From NCBI RefSeq assembly GCF_027579695.1, contig NC_083596.1:16331759-16395758 (forward strand): DNA of 64,000 nt. Direction: 5' to 3'. The translations under genes and the position numbers were made by a program. The notes beneath the pieces were generated by a model. The model saw only the letters and a program-made list of their open reading frames with translations, was not told the DNA's origin and did not search any database. The DNA is from Neoarius graeffei (lineage: Eukaryota > Chordata > Actinopteri > Siluriformes > Ariidae). Shown here piece by piece: positions 33,268 to 46,039 of this stretch; position 1 is the stretch's first letter, and the number at the start of each line of letters is the position of its first letter.

Positions 33268-33646
33268 CTCATCTCATCTCATTATCTCTAGCCGCTTTAT
33301 CCTGTTCTACAGGGTCGCAGGCAAGCTGGAGCCTATCCCAGCTGACTACGGGTGAAAGGCGGGGTACACCCTGGACAAGTCGCCAGGTCATCACAGGGCT
33401 GACACATAGACACAGACAACCATTCACACTCACATTCACACCTACGGTCAATTTAGAGTCACCAGTTAACCTAACCTGCATGTCTTTGGACTGTGGGGGA
33501 AACCGGAGCACCCGGAGGAAACCCACGCGGACACGGGGAGAACATGCAAACTCCACACAGAAAGGCCCTCGCCGGCCACGGGGCTTGAACCCAGGACCTT
33601 CTTGCTGTGAGGCGACAGCGCTAACCACTACACCACCGTGCCGCCC
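33268..33646 (-). mobile_element. S1 SINE, full length, with target duplication
   Basis: Tail CTCATCTCATCTC to head GCCGCCC. Target TTTGGGTTGT before and ATTGGGTTGT after. Nearly identical to the copies at 45661 and 26785. Confidence 0.93.
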
Positions 33647-33910
33647 AGATTGGGTTGTGTCAAGTAAATTATTCTCCTGAGTGTTTTGGAAGAACATTAT
33701 GTTATTTATTTGTGTGATAATGTTATTTAAGAAATATATTTATCTTTCATATAATAATAATAATAATTCAGTACTGCTCTAACTTTTTAGGACATATTAT
33801 CAACAAAGCTCAGCTGTGGCTAATAAATGTGACTCAGATATGCAATTAAACGAAACTAATTAAATACCAGACTCACTATATTTATTATCACCAGACATAT
33901 GAGGAATTAG

Positions 33911-34283
33911 GCGGCACGGTGGTGTAGTGGTTAGCGCTGTCGCCTCACAGCAAGAAGGGCTGGGTTCGAGCCCCGTGGCCGGCGAGGGCCTTTCTGTGCG
34001 GAGTTTGCATGTTCTCCCTGTGTCCGCGTGGGTTTCCTCCGGGTGCTCCGGTTTCCCCCACAGTCCAAAGACATGCAGGTTAGGTTAACTGGTGGCTCTA
34101 AATTGACCGTAGGTGTGAATGTGAGTGTGAATGGTTGTCTGTGTCTATGTGTCAGCCCTGTGATGACCTGGTGACTTGTCCAGGGTGTACCCCGCCTTTC
34201 GCCCGTAGTCAGCTGAGATAGGCTCCAGCTCGCCTGCGACCCTGTAGAACAGGATAAAGCGGCTACAGATAATGAGATGAGAT
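33911..34283 (+). mobile_element. S1 SINE, full length, with target duplication
   Basis: Head GCGGCACGGTGG to GAGAT tail; exact duplication GAGGAATTAG at 33901-33910 and 34284-34293. Confidence 0.93.
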
Positions 34284-34363
34284 GAGGAATTAGCCAATGC
34301 AAAACATGCACTATAGCTTTACTGAGAAAACAGTTGGCAAAAACTATGCTAGTCCAGGCTCAT

Positions 34364-34733
34364 CTCATCTCATTATCTCTAGCCGCTTTATCCTTCTACA
34401 GGGTTGTAGGCAAGCTGGAGCCTATCCCAGCTGACTACGGGCGAAAGGCGGGGTACACCCTGGACAAGTCGCCAGGTCATCACAGGGCTGACACATAGAC
34501 ACACAACCATTCACACTCACATTCACACCTACGGTCAATTTAGAGTCACCAGTTAACCTAACCTGCATGTCTTTGGACTGTGGGGGAAACCGGAGCACCC
34601 AGAGGAAACCCACGCGGACACGGGGAGAACATGCAAACTCCACACAGAAAGGCCCTCGCCAGCCATGGGGCTCGAACCCAGGACCTTCTTGCTATGAGGC
34701 GACAGCGCTAACCACTACACCACCGTGCCGCCC
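34364..34733 (-). mobile_element. S1 SINE, full length, with target duplication
   Basis: Exact 15-bp duplication CTAGTCCAGGCTCAT at 34349-34363 and 34734-34748. Confidence 0.93.
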
Positions 34734-34867
34734 CTAGTCCAGGCTCATATTATTATTATTATTATTCTCTCCACTGGTTGCCAGGCTTAACCAAATCTCA
34801 TTGTTTTTTGTCCCCTGGCTTGATCTGATGTTCAAGAGAGTTGAACAATAGCAATGCAGCTGCAATC

Positions 34868-35346
34868 TTTCTATATAATAAGCAGCAAGGTTTGTTTGTT
34901 TGTTTGTCTTGAGCTAACGTCGCCAATTCTCGACGGATTTTCACCAAATTTGGCAAATAGGTCCGGGGATGACCCGGAATTTTGCAGATATAAATAAAAT
35001 TCATGTATGGGCCCCAGGGAGGTCCCTGTGGGGGCACAACATCCACCCACCCAACCCCTCCCTCAATGCCTTTCATGTTACATTTATCAACACAAACTCT
35101 CGACCGATCTTCACCAAACTTGGCACGCAGGTACAGGAGATAGCCACAATTTGGCAGAACTCAGTCAGAAATTCCATATTTGGGCCCCAGGGGGTCCCTG
35201 GTGGGTCCATGGGTGGTGGATGTTTGGATTTTTGTTTGTCTTGGATTAACATCATCATTTCTTGACGGATCTTCAAATTTGACATGGAAGTCTGGAGGCA
35301 ACCCAGAATTTTGCAAAACCTGGGCAACGCTGGGTAACCTGCTAGT
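34868..35346 (+). mobile_element. Possible Helitron-like repeat with internal modules
   Basis: Begins TCTATATAATAAGCAGCAAGG and ends GGGTAACCTGCTAGT; TC at the start and CTAGT at the end fit Helitron ends (5'-TC, CTRR-3'). Inside are three diverged modules of about 150 bp, each with CGACGGATTTTCACC or CTTGACGGATCTTC and ending CCCGGAATTTTGC or a variant. No RepHel gene. The classification rests on the termini alone. Confidence 0.4.
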
Positions 35347-35371
35347 CAACAATATTTTTGTTCAAAATTTC

Positions 35372-35690
35372 ATTCATTCATCTTCAATAACCAGTGTATC
35401 CTGGTCAGTTTTGTAGCAGAGCTTGACCCTATCCCGGATATAATGGTTGCATGGCAGGAATTAACCCTGGAGAGGATCCCAGTCCAACACAGCACATAGC
35501 ACACAGCCATTCACTCCTAGGGTGATTTATTTTAGCCAGTCCACTCACTGGCATGTTTTTGGGTGATGGGAAGAAACCTGACAACCCAGAGGAAACCAAT
35601 TAGGACACAGGGAGAACATGTAAAGAAACTCCATATAGACAGTAACCTGAGCTCAGAATCGAACTTGAGCCCCTGGAGCTGTAATGAGTT
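35372..35690 (-). mobile_element. Ancient SINE/L2-type repeat
   Basis: Diverged tail (ATTCATTCATCTTCAATAACC) and body (GGTGATTTATTTTAGCC, GACACAGGGAGAACATG) recognisable as a relative of S1 in inverted orientation. Heavily mutated. The gap 35691-36880 has no feature I recognise. Confidence 0.55.
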
Positions 35691-36889
35691 GTTTTTTGTT
35701 TTCTTTTTAAGAAATTGATTAAACTAATAAAATGCCTTGAGTCATTACTGATTATAAACATAATCTTCAAAATTTAGTTGCTTTAGGCTTTATAATGAAT
35801 CTAGTCCATCACTGGGTGCATTGGTTCCTTTATCCATCTTATGCTTAAGCAAGGATCTTCTGGCCTGGGTCAAAATCTGCTCTTGCTGTTCGAAAATCCT
35901 AATTTGCTTACACCTGCCAAACTGACTTTCTTCCTCTCAGGGAACTTGCATACTTGACTTCAGATGACCGTACTGGAAGATTCCGCGATTTTGCAAGCCC
36001 CAAGGAAGCGCTTCAGCCTCTGAATCAGCACAATGGTATGGTTTTTGACACAGAGAAGTAATATCAGTTTTCTTAATCTTTACATGAACCTACAAATAAC
36101 ACTACCTCTTGCAACAAAGAAAGTCTAAATATTAACAGTGCTTGTTTCTTAGTGTCACGTTTGATTGATGCTTTCCTCTGTCACACCTACAAGCTAAACA
36201 TTGAGTGCTGCTATCAAAGTTATTATGGACCTGCAAAATATTTGCCAACTGTGACCAACGTTATCTCATATCAGCTAAGCAAGTGTGAACATAAAAATTA
36301 TATTATACATTTCACCAAAGCTTCACTATGTGCAGATGAAAACTATTTCTTGTTTAATGAGTGAGTGACAAAGCATATTTAGTCATATTTCGTCTTTTTA
36401 ATGAGAACACTACATGACTTCTTAGTAAATATGATGGCACATGGGAAGCCAAACCCCTGAAGCTAGTAAGCTACATGCATTGCTATGTATGTATTGTATG
36501 AATATCTTTAAGTGTCGGGGTATTTAGTACCGATCAAGCAGTTATGGTTTACTGACACTGAAACACCACGGCCATATTCAGAATACCTTTAGACTTTTAC
36601 AAATTCATTCTATATGATCGTTTCTATAGTAACAGGTCATCCACAGGGACATGTTTGGCAGACCATCAACATAATCTGAGTAGCGTAATCGTAAAGAAGG
36701 TGTTTTCTTAATCGTTTCTGAATCTCAGGTGTCAGTGCTTCGTAACAAAGTTGTTGTTTTTTTCTACCATGGGATAATCTTCAGGACAGACGTGAACTGC
36801 ATTCTAGGTTCTCGGTCACATGACATGTTGTGTTTTCTGATATTGTGGAAGATCTTACAGTTAATAAGACAAAAAAAATCCTCTGTCCT

Positions 36890-37040
36890 GAAGACTTTCC
36901 TGCGGTGGAAACTCTTTTAAAGCTCTGAAACTGGAGACTCCTTCCATAAATGGATATTAACAATAATTAAGCAAACATCTCCTCAGTGGAAGCTTCACCA
37001 TAGCAATAAATATGCATTTTTCTTTGTTAAAGAACAGCAC
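36890..37040. repeat. Dispersed repeat, another copy of the 27.7-kb family
   Basis: Shares GGAGACTCCTTCCATAAAT, AAACATCTCC and AGCTTCACCATAGCAATAAAT with 27690-27870. Confidence 0.5.
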
Positions 37041-37730
37041 ATTATAATCTGTTTATTTTTTAGCCTATCAAATTATTAGCGTTATCCAAGTCCCTGCGAA
37101 TGTGCTGTTAGAATAGAAATGATAAAGTGCATTTTAAATGTGTTCATATAAACCTTATTTGAATTACAGGCTATACTCCTGTAAGAGCTGCTGTGATAGC
37201 AAATTACATTTACGCAACACTGTGGTTATTGTGTGTAAGTTACACACATCACATCTCCCCATCATCCCATCCCATCAGTCATTTTTTCCTATAACACCAT
37301 ACCCCAAGAATTCACTCTACGACCAAAGGTTTGTGGACGCCTGACCATCACACCCTCAAACCGTTGTCACAAAGTTTGAAGCACATGATTGTATCGAATG
37401 TCTTTGTATGCTCTAGCATTACAATTTCCCTTCACTGGAATTACGAGACCCAAACCTATTCCAGCATGACAATGCCCCTGTGCACAAAGCAAACTTCATG
37501 AAGATATAGTTTGTGAAGGTTGGATTGGAAGAACGTGGGTGGCCTGCCTGCACAGAGCCCTGACCTCAACCCCGCTGAACATTTTTGGTATGAACTAGAA
37601 CACTGGCTGTACCCCAGGCCTCCTCGCTCGACATCAGTGCACAACCTCACTACTGCTGTGGCTGAATGGATAAATCCCCATGCTCCAAAATCGAGTGGAA
37701 ATCCTTCCCAGAAGAATGGAGGCTGGAATA

Positions 37731-38337
37731 CACTGCAAAAAACTCATCTCATCTCATTATCTCTAGCCGTTTTATCCTTCTACAGGGTCGCAGGCAAGCT
37801 GGAGCCTATCCCAGCTGACTAAAGGCGAAAGGCAGGGTACACCCTGGACAAGTCGCCAGGTCATCACAGGGCTGACACATAGACACAGACAACCATTCAC
37901 ACCTACGGTCAGTTTAGAGTCACCAGTTAACCTAACCTGCATGTCTTTGGACTGTGGGGGAAACCGGAGCACCTGGAGGAAACCCGCGCGGACACGGGGA
38001 GAACATGCAAACTCCGCACAGAAAGGCCCTCGCCAGCCACGGGGCTTGAACCCGGACCTTCTTGCTGTGAGGCAACAGCGCTAACCACTACACCACCGTG
38101 CCGCCCCCTGCGAAAAACTAAAAACTGAATTTGAGAAGAAAATTACTTCATACTAGCGAACTTATCTTGCTGCATGGACAGATATTTTTACTTGATAAGC
38201 CATCTTAGAATAAGTTGGTTGCAATCTAGAACTAGATTTAATAATCTCAGAATTGGTGTCTTGTATTCTTCTCATAGGAAATGCTAGATCGTATCAATTA
38301 TTTTAAAGATATTTTCACTTGGTCATTTTTTGCAGTG
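37731..38337. mobile_element. CACTGCAAAAA miniature element carrying a SINE
   Basis: Ends CACTGCAAAAAA and TTTTTTGCAGTG, flanked by TA. About 240 bp without its SINE, AT-rich, no coding. Same family as 8347-9054. It inserted into the Tc1 family C remnant. Confidence 0.7.
37745..38107 (-). mobile_element. S1 SINE, with target duplication
   Basis: Inserted 12 bp inside the miniature element. Target CTGCAAAAAACT at 37733-37744 and CTGCGAAAAACT at 38108-38119. Third nesting level here. Confidence 0.92.
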
Positions 38338-38399
38338 TACAATCCTCAAAATCGTATAAGGGTGGGATGGTTAGGTGTCTACAAACTTTTGGGCATATG

Positions 38400-38850
38400 G
38401 TAATGTTGTGGTAGTTGAGACCGGGCTCAAGACCACATTTTTGAAAATCTTGGTCTCATCTCGGAATCAACCACATTTTTACTCGGTCTCGGATTTATTT
38501 CAAGACTGTTCAAGACCACAACTGACTGGGGGGATTTCACTAAATTGCCTGTGCATTATTTGTTAACGTCATTACTGTGATTAGATGTAAAATTTCCTGC
38601 TTCATATGCAACCAATAGCGTGACTCATTGCTAATTTGAAATGTTTCTTCCTGTTAACGGCTGTCACCCATCCCCACCTCCTTTCACACACTCCGGTCTG
38701 GTCCTGGTCTTGACTTGGTCTCGCCCTGCTTTGGTCTTGGTCTTGACTTGATGTCAACCCATCAAAGTCTTGGTGTTGTCTCGGTCTCGATACACTTTGG
38801 TCATGACTTGGTCTCGATTTAGGTGGTCTTGACTAAGACACTACCAAATG
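38400..38850. mobile_element. TIR-like repeat with repeated GGTCTTGACTTGG motif
   Basis: Left GTAGTTGAGACCGGGCTCAAG and right (complement) GTAGTGTCTTAGTCAAGACC form a weak inverted pair. The right half repeats GGTCTTGACTTGGTCTCG several times. Resembles non-autonomous hAT-type repeats of fish; boundaries uncertain. Confidence 0.4.
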
Positions 38851-38999
38851 GTGTTCATAGCACATGGACAAGATATGAAATAAGTCAGTGTACATGCACT
38901 GAAGAGACATAATGTGCATAATGTCTGTTATGACACTTGTACTAGTTGGAAATTAGTCAGCCGTGCTGTAGTTTGGAAGGTGTGTATGGATGTACGTAA

Positions 39000-40621
39000 C
39001 AGGAGGTTTTGATGCTAGATCAAGATGGCCCTTAACGATGGGCTTTCCTTGACTTTGTTTCTCTCTTTTTTCAATTTAAAGATTCTTAAAATGTTTATCT
39101 AATATATTATTTTGTGGAAAAGCATTGAATGCTGCCCAAAGCAAACCGTAAACCAAACCTATTGGCAGAAACTAAGAGCCAGATGGTAGCATTACATTCA
39201 GTTTGAGCAAATGAGGTTCTTAGCAGCCTGGAAGATGGCACAGGATGGCACAGAGTGAGACACTGGGAATCAAACAGTGTGCCTCTATCCAAGTCATTAA
39301 TTACAGCTGGCCAGCCTGTACACGTCTCATGTTTTCTGTTCATGAGTGGCTTTCATTCCAGCTATACTATACTATTTCATGCATTTTAATTTTATCACAT
39401 GACCATTGTTAACATTGTGCCACCATTTTGTAGATACAGTTTGAATTTCAAGCAACACATGCACAGACTCATTTCCATTAACGATCATAAGGATGTGACT
39501 CATCTTCAATACAACAACTGCAGCGGCACTGAAATGTGGTTAGAAGGATGTTGTGATGTTTTAATTCATTTTTATTATCATCATTATTATTATTGTTATT
39601 TTTCTCGTGTGCATCCGCTACATGACTCACATTTACGATATCAGGAGAGACAGCTAAAAGTAAAAAAAAAAAAAAAAGACAGAAAGAGGAAATTATGGTC
39701 CGTGAGTGAATTCCTTACAGAAATGCAGTTTTCTGAAGAACTGATAAACACTGTTTTTTTTAAACATCTCACTGTATAATGTGACAGAAAAAGCACAAAA
39801 GGAAAGGCCATTGTAAGAACAACGAATAGATTTACAATGCGATATTTGATTTTCGCCACGACAAAACACCAGACAGAGAGTGTTAAGCTAACAGTGGTGT
39901 TTCTGTCCTTTTTGTCTTTCCATTTCTTTGCTTAATAAAACCCAAACACAAGAATTGCATGTCACTATAGCATCAGTTTATGGTTCACCATTTTGGCGTC
40001 GCATACTTCAGCAAGGAATCATAAATAAATCATAATAAATTTAAACAATCCAATATAAATAAATAGAAAATAATAATCAGATTGAATTCTAGTCATTTCT
40101 TGTTCCTATGAATACATAACATCTACAGGTTTTTTTTTTTTTTAAGTTAATAAAGTCAAGCTACGGTATATAAATACATCACCAGCATGCACAATATTGT
40201 ATTATCGAGAATATTGGAGCAGTAATCATCTTACACTGAGAAACAGTATAATAGGCAAGTGCATTTTTTTTTTGAAAATTAAAAAAGTAAACAAAAAAAA
40301 GAAGAAAAGAATACCACAAACCTCAAAGCTGCTTTAAGATCATCTCCCGTTTTGACATTGCCAGTGCTCTGTCTCTAATTATACTTTCAGTCCATGGACA
40401 AAGGAAAAACAGCCAATGGTTCCAGTTGATTCCATTCAGTGTATCGCGACAGGGATCCAAGTGATTCAGGATTGATTTAGAGAATGACATTTTTCAGGAT
40501 TAAAGCACAGGGATTTTTTTTATTATTATTTTATTATTATTATTATATATTTTTTTAAAACTTCTTCTATATTACTTTGCGAGGACAGATTGCGTTTTAG
40601 GGTAATATCATTACAAGTTAG

Positions 40622-40708
<87 letters not shown>

Positions 40709-41799
40709 TGTATGTTTTGGTTTATGGTACTATTTGTAATGATATTGAATAAAAGCTGTGTTTTTTATAGTGCGGGTCACCCTTGACACCCTAAATGTCC
40801 AAACGATATCAATAATAATAATAATGATAATAAGAACAGTTTTCACTGAAAGGACACCAATTTGTTTTAGCTATCAATGGAAACAGCATTGTATTTAATG
40901 GCTGGAAAACTGGACTTGGTTACCGTATACCTAAACTAGTGTTCCTTGATAATAGACCTGCAGCCTGTAACCACAGTGATGTTTCGATTATTATGGAGCG
41001 TTCTGAATCGCCACGTCGGCTGTAAAGAAATGGCTGACTGACTGTTGAGTGCACATCAGTATCCACAAATATGTTTAACAGAGACAAAAAAGAAATCCTT
41101 TCAAACTCTCTGGAGCCTGTTTGCAAACTCGTACTTTTGCGAGGCTATGACATTCAAGTTTGTTGTGTTTTTTTTTCTCCACGTATTATTTTTTGTCTTT
41201 TCTTTTTTTTTTCTTGCTCAAGCTTTAACACGTCTTCCCCTGACAGTTCCTAAACCCTTACTCCACACTTATAAATAAGCAGCTTGACATCACGTTTCAC
41301 TACAAGAACAGTCCCTATGCCAGTGTTTGGGGTGTGTTTCAACCCTAGTCAACCCTAGTCATCTTGTACTCCCTGATTTACTGACAAGTTTTTCTTCTTC
41401 AAAGTATCGTTTTGGTAAATGTTGCGCAGGCAACCGAGGAAAAGGGGATTTTTTTTTTCCTTTATTGTGATGATTTTCATTAAAACCGCGTTTTTTAATT
41501 AGAGGTATACCTCTTGTTAAACTTGGTTTCTTTTCAGATTCTGTTTATCCGTTTAATTTTCACGAAATCAAAGAGAACTGCAGTTGCGGTTGTACCATAC
41601 CACCAATGAACATGGCTACCAGCATTCCACCAGGCCCCCTTTTCATAAAATGTTTTCACTTACGCTTTTATTTTTCTTTTTATTTTTCTTTTATTTTGTG
41701 AGCACGCGTGTTTTCTTGTGTGTTACGGCTAGGAAACGGGTAATTCTTGAGGGTCTTCTCCTCTTCTGCCTCTTCATCTCTCTCCCTCTCTCGCTGTTT
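39000..41799 (-). other. ywhag: Repeat-poor segment, probably ywhag 3' UTR in part
   Basis: The segment downstream of the ywhag stop has no SINE or transposon, unlike both sides. It is AT-rich with many T/A homopolymers and a (TA)n run at 40626-40669 next to a (TAGA)n run at 40674-40708. Mammalian YWHAG has a UTR of more than 2 kb, so a long UTR is plausible. A minus-strand AATAAA within an AATAATAA-rich tract near 40510-40530 is one possible end; I cannot fix the end. Confidence 0.45.
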
Positions 41800-42492
<693 letters not shown>

Positions 42493-42544
42493 TCATTAGA
42501 CAGCCCCAAAACATACGCTATAAACATTTTATGTACGACATGCA

Positions 42545-43290
42545 TCATTAGCTCATCTGGCCATAAGGCCGATGAGCCGTTGTCATGGTGTGGCGTCCGT
42601 CATCCATCGTCCATCGTCCACAATTCAGTTAAATCGTATCTCCTTCGTCAATTCTCCACGGATTTCCGTTCCGATTGTTTTGTTTGAAAGAACTCATCAC
42701 TCCACACAAAACTTGGTTGTTGATTTGTCAAATCTTTTGCTAACGAGTTAGTAATTGTTCCAAATTAACGAATTTTCCAGGCTTCTCACTAGAATTGTAT
42801 CTCCTCTCTCATTTCTCATCCGATTCCAGTTCTGGTCTATGTTTTGGGTCGATCTTCCCATGAGGAACAAAACTTGATTGTTTGTTTGTTGAGTTTCCTA
42901 TTGTAAACAATTTGTTTACAACTTTGTTTATTTTCAGTTAAATCGTGTCTCCTTCCTCAGTTCTCAATGGATTTCAGTTGTGATTGTTTTGTTTGAAAGA
43001 ACTGGACCTTCTGCACAAAACTTGGTCATTGTGTTGTCAATTTTTTGCTAACAAATTAGCAATTAGGTCAACTTAACAATTTTTTCTTCTGACTAGAATT
43101 GTATCTCCTCTCTCATTTGCCATGCAAATTCAGTTCTGATGGATGTTTTGGGTCGATCTTCCCTCGGGGAACAAAATTTAGTCCTTTGCTGAGTTTCCTG
43201 TCGTAAACAATTAGTCGTGGAGGTTGGTCCTCTCTCACATCGTCACATTTCAGTTCTGTTTGATGATCTCAGGCCAGATGAGTTACTACG
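42545..43290. mobile_element. TIR-bounded repeat with internal tandem duplication
   Basis: AGCTCATCTGGCC near the left end mirrors GGCCAGATGAGTTA near the right. Inside, a unit of about 340 bp occurs twice: GTTAAATCGTATCTCC/GTTAAATCGTGTCTCC, GAATTGTATCTCCTCTCTC twice, and GTTTTGGGTCGATCTTCCC twice. No coding. Class unknown. Confidence 0.6.
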
Positions 43291-43673
43291 TCCTTGACAT
43301 TCTGGTATTTCTGCCAATGATTTTAATAAGAACAGTTTTCATAAAGGTAATAGCTAATTCTTCCATTACTAATAGATCGTCATGTTAGAATGTTTACTTC
43401 GCCCTGAGATGCAGTGTCTGAGCTGGGCAGGCAATGCGAAAGCATTAGGGTCATCTCCTGTGTAATCTCCTGTGCCTTTGCTCTGACAACTAATGAAAAA
43501 CTGAACAGTTGTCTGATCTTATACACTGACCTGAGAGTAATTTTGTCCTGAATTGTGCAATGCAATGTATAAGGATTAAACATAGTACACAGTGTTCCTG
43601 GATCAGAATAAAGTCACATGAAGGAAGGGAGGAGAATGAAGGGATAAAGTGACTCATTATGAATGATGCTCCT

Positions 43674-43674
<1 letters not shown>

Positions 43675-43732
<58 letters not shown>
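43675..43732. repeat. (GT)n microsatellite
   Basis: Uninterrupted GT run of about 58 bp. Confidence 0.96.
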
Positions 43733-43735
<3 letters not shown>

Positions 43736-44002
43736 GTTTTGTTGCATAGAGCCTGGGCAGCGTTTATGGATGAATACAACAAATAACTTTTGCTCTCAGG
43801 ATTTGTAAACTGGATATTTATGGACACAATGGCTTTGTGTTGAGTGCGTATACTGCTGGAGACTTGTTCTGGGGTTAGGTCGATCTGACTTACTATACTT
43901 TCTAAATAACGTGAATAGTATTCTGTATTTTAATATAATAGATTAAACATACATCCTGTACACAGAAGTGCAAATAAAAAAAACTACATTTTGTCAATAT
44001 TA

Positions 44003-44695
44003 TGCCGCTTTTCCACTACCAACGCGGCTGAGTTGGGCTGAGCCGTGCCGTGCTGAGTTGGGCTGAGTCGAGCTGAGTGGGGCTGTTGGAGTAGCATTTC
44101 GACTACAACCGCGCTGAACCGTGCTGGCTGGAAGTGGGTGGACACATTGGGTGGAGTTAGCGAAAGTGGGTGGACGTCACGTGATGTCGTTAGGCGGCGC
44201 AAACAGTGACATCAGTGACCTTTTAAGCGGTAGTCTCACGACCCGGATAGTAAACAATAAACATGGAGGACATGGAGTCGTTAGTGTTGCTGGTCTTGGT
44301 GCTGTGGCTTGTTGTCACCGCCAACGCCAACAGATACTGGCAAGAGCGTATAGATGAGGCGAGGCGCATAAGGCTTCAGAAATTCTCGTAATTCGTAATT
44401 ATTCTTCTTCCGGGTTTACGGTGTTTACAGATCCCAGCGTGCTCGCAGGGTGTGTGTGGGCGTGTGAGGACACTCCTCCTCACCAATCAGTGCACAGGGG
44501 AGTGTCTCCTCACGCCCCTAGCCCCACTCGGCTCGGTTTGGCTCGCTTCAGCCCCACTCCAAAACCGTGCGAGTTTTAGGGGCTAATCAGGGCTGAAGCG
44601 AGCTGAGTCGTGCTGTTCTGAGGTAGTCGAAACGCGAGCCGTGTCAGGCTGAAGCGAGCTGAAGTGAGCTGAAAAAGGGTAGTGGAAAAGGGCCA
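44003..44695 (+). mobile_element. PIF/Harbinger-like element, copy 1, with 42-codon ORF
   Basis: Ends TGCCGCTTTTCCACTACC and (complement) TGGCCCTTTTCCACTACC, with TTA on both sides (44000-44002 and 44696-44698), the classic Harbinger target. An ATG at 44263 opens a 42-codon frame ending TAA at 44391 (MEDMESLVLLVLVLWLLVVT ... NRYWQERIDEARRIRLQKFS) that looks like the start of a HARBI1-type nuclease. The catalytic remainder is deleted. Copy 2 is at 50211. Confidence 0.8.
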
Positions 44696-45298
44696 TTAGA
44701 GTAGTTTCTATCTCGTTGTTTCCAGAAGACAGGCTGAACAATTTCAAAATAATTGTTTAAAAAAAAAAGACATACTTGCAATGATAGATACAACAATAAG
44801 CTATGAGCTTAATGATTATGCTTTATTTATTTTATTAATCCAAATAAAACTTATCATCTTTTATTTTCCTACTCCTCCTGCCTACAGGAGGTTCTTATTA
44901 TTTGTCCATTTATGACCCAAATATAATCTAGTCCATTTATTTTAGCCCCAATTTTGTTTTTTTAAATGCCTGGTGATTTGTTAGCAGCTGATCTAGCAGT
45001 GTTTATTTATTCTCAGGGCCTGTATTGTGGTTTGTTCTGAAATGTTGAAAAGATGTTGCTATATTAGTCATCTCATGGCCACTGTTTCAATGTCTGCTCC
45101 CAATACGGTGAGAATAGGGAACTGTGTACGTGTGAACACTACATTTAATTTTAGACAAAGGACTTTTTGGGAAAGACCCAAAAGTCACGCTTGCAGTCAT
45201 GATTAATTAACTCCCATTACCGTTGCCAGTGATAGCAGGAGGATCGTTAATGTGATTATAACCATCTCCCATGCTGCATTTAGGAAAAGGCTGAAGGA

Positions 45299-45302
<4 letters not shown>

Positions 45303-45342
<40 letters not shown>
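45303..45342. repeat. (TA)n microsatellite
   Basis: 40 bp of TA directly abutting the palindrome at 45343. Confidence 0.95.
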
Positions 45343-45346
<4 letters not shown>

Positions 45347-45457
45347 ACCAGCTTAAGGTCGGTCCGTATCGTGAAATACCGTGACCTCGGCCTTGAAATA
45401 TTTTCAAGGCCGAGGTCACGGTATTTCACGATACGGACCGACCTTAAGCTGGTAAAT
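45343..45457. repeat. Perfect 115-bp palindrome (56-bp arms, 3-base loop)
   Basis: ATTTACCAGCTTAAGGTCGG ... CTCGGCCTTGAAA at 45343-45398 is followed by TAT and then by its exact complement at 45402-45457. I compared every base of both arms and found no mismatch. Confidence 0.97.
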
Positions 45458-45660
45458 AATATATTAATTTTTTTTCTTTACCAAAGCCTAACAGAAAATG
45501 AGAGCGTCCGAAAGGGAATTTAGAACAAACCTGCTACAAGCCCGTCAAAAACCTGTTTGACAAGCTACGTCATCTTGGAATTTTCAAAAAATAAAAAACT
45601 TGATCTAGGCAATCCATGCTGTAAAATTAATGCTATTATACTGAGAAATGCGAAAATAAA

Positions 45661-46039
45661 TCTCATCTCATCTCATTATCTCTAGCCGCTTTATCCTTCT
45701 ACAGGGTCGCAGGCAAGCTGGAGCCTATCCCAGCTGACTACGGGCGAAAGGCGGGGTACACCCTGGACAAGTCGCCAGGTCATCACAGGGCTGACACATA
45801 GACACAGACAACCATTCACACTCACATTCACACCTACGGTCAATTTAGAGTCACCAGTTAACCTAACCTGCATGTCTTTGGACTGTGGGGGAAACCGGAG
45901 CACCCGGAGGAAACCCACGCGGACACGGGGAGAACATGCAAACTCCGCACAGAAAGGCCCTCGCCGGCCACGGGGCTCGAACCCAGGACCTTCTTGCTGT
46001 GAGGCGACAGCGCTAACCACTACACCACCGTGCCGCCCC
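45661..46039 (-). mobile_element. S1 SINE, full length, with target duplication
   Basis: Among the cleanest copies. Target GCGAAAATAAA at 45650-45660 and GTGAAAATAAA at 46040-46050. Confidence 0.94.

Larger units (their letters stand above)
37315..38402 (+). mobile_element. Tc1/mariner element (family C), decayed, with nested insertions
   Basis: Left end near GACCAAAGGTTTGTGGACGC and right end (complement) near CAAAAGTTTGTAGACACC; these are diverged forms of a common fish Tc1 terminus. Between them a frame at about 37466-37730 retains the transposase C-terminus (CATGACAATGCCCC region, then QSPDLNPAEHFWYELEHWL, the block with the last catalytic glutamate). The N-terminal two thirds are gone. 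Carries the miniature element at 37731. Confidence 0.75.

Noticed and set aside
44121-44357. 78-codon frame inside the Harbinger-like element
   Set aside because: It overlaps the more plausible ATG frame at 44263 in another register and has no motif.
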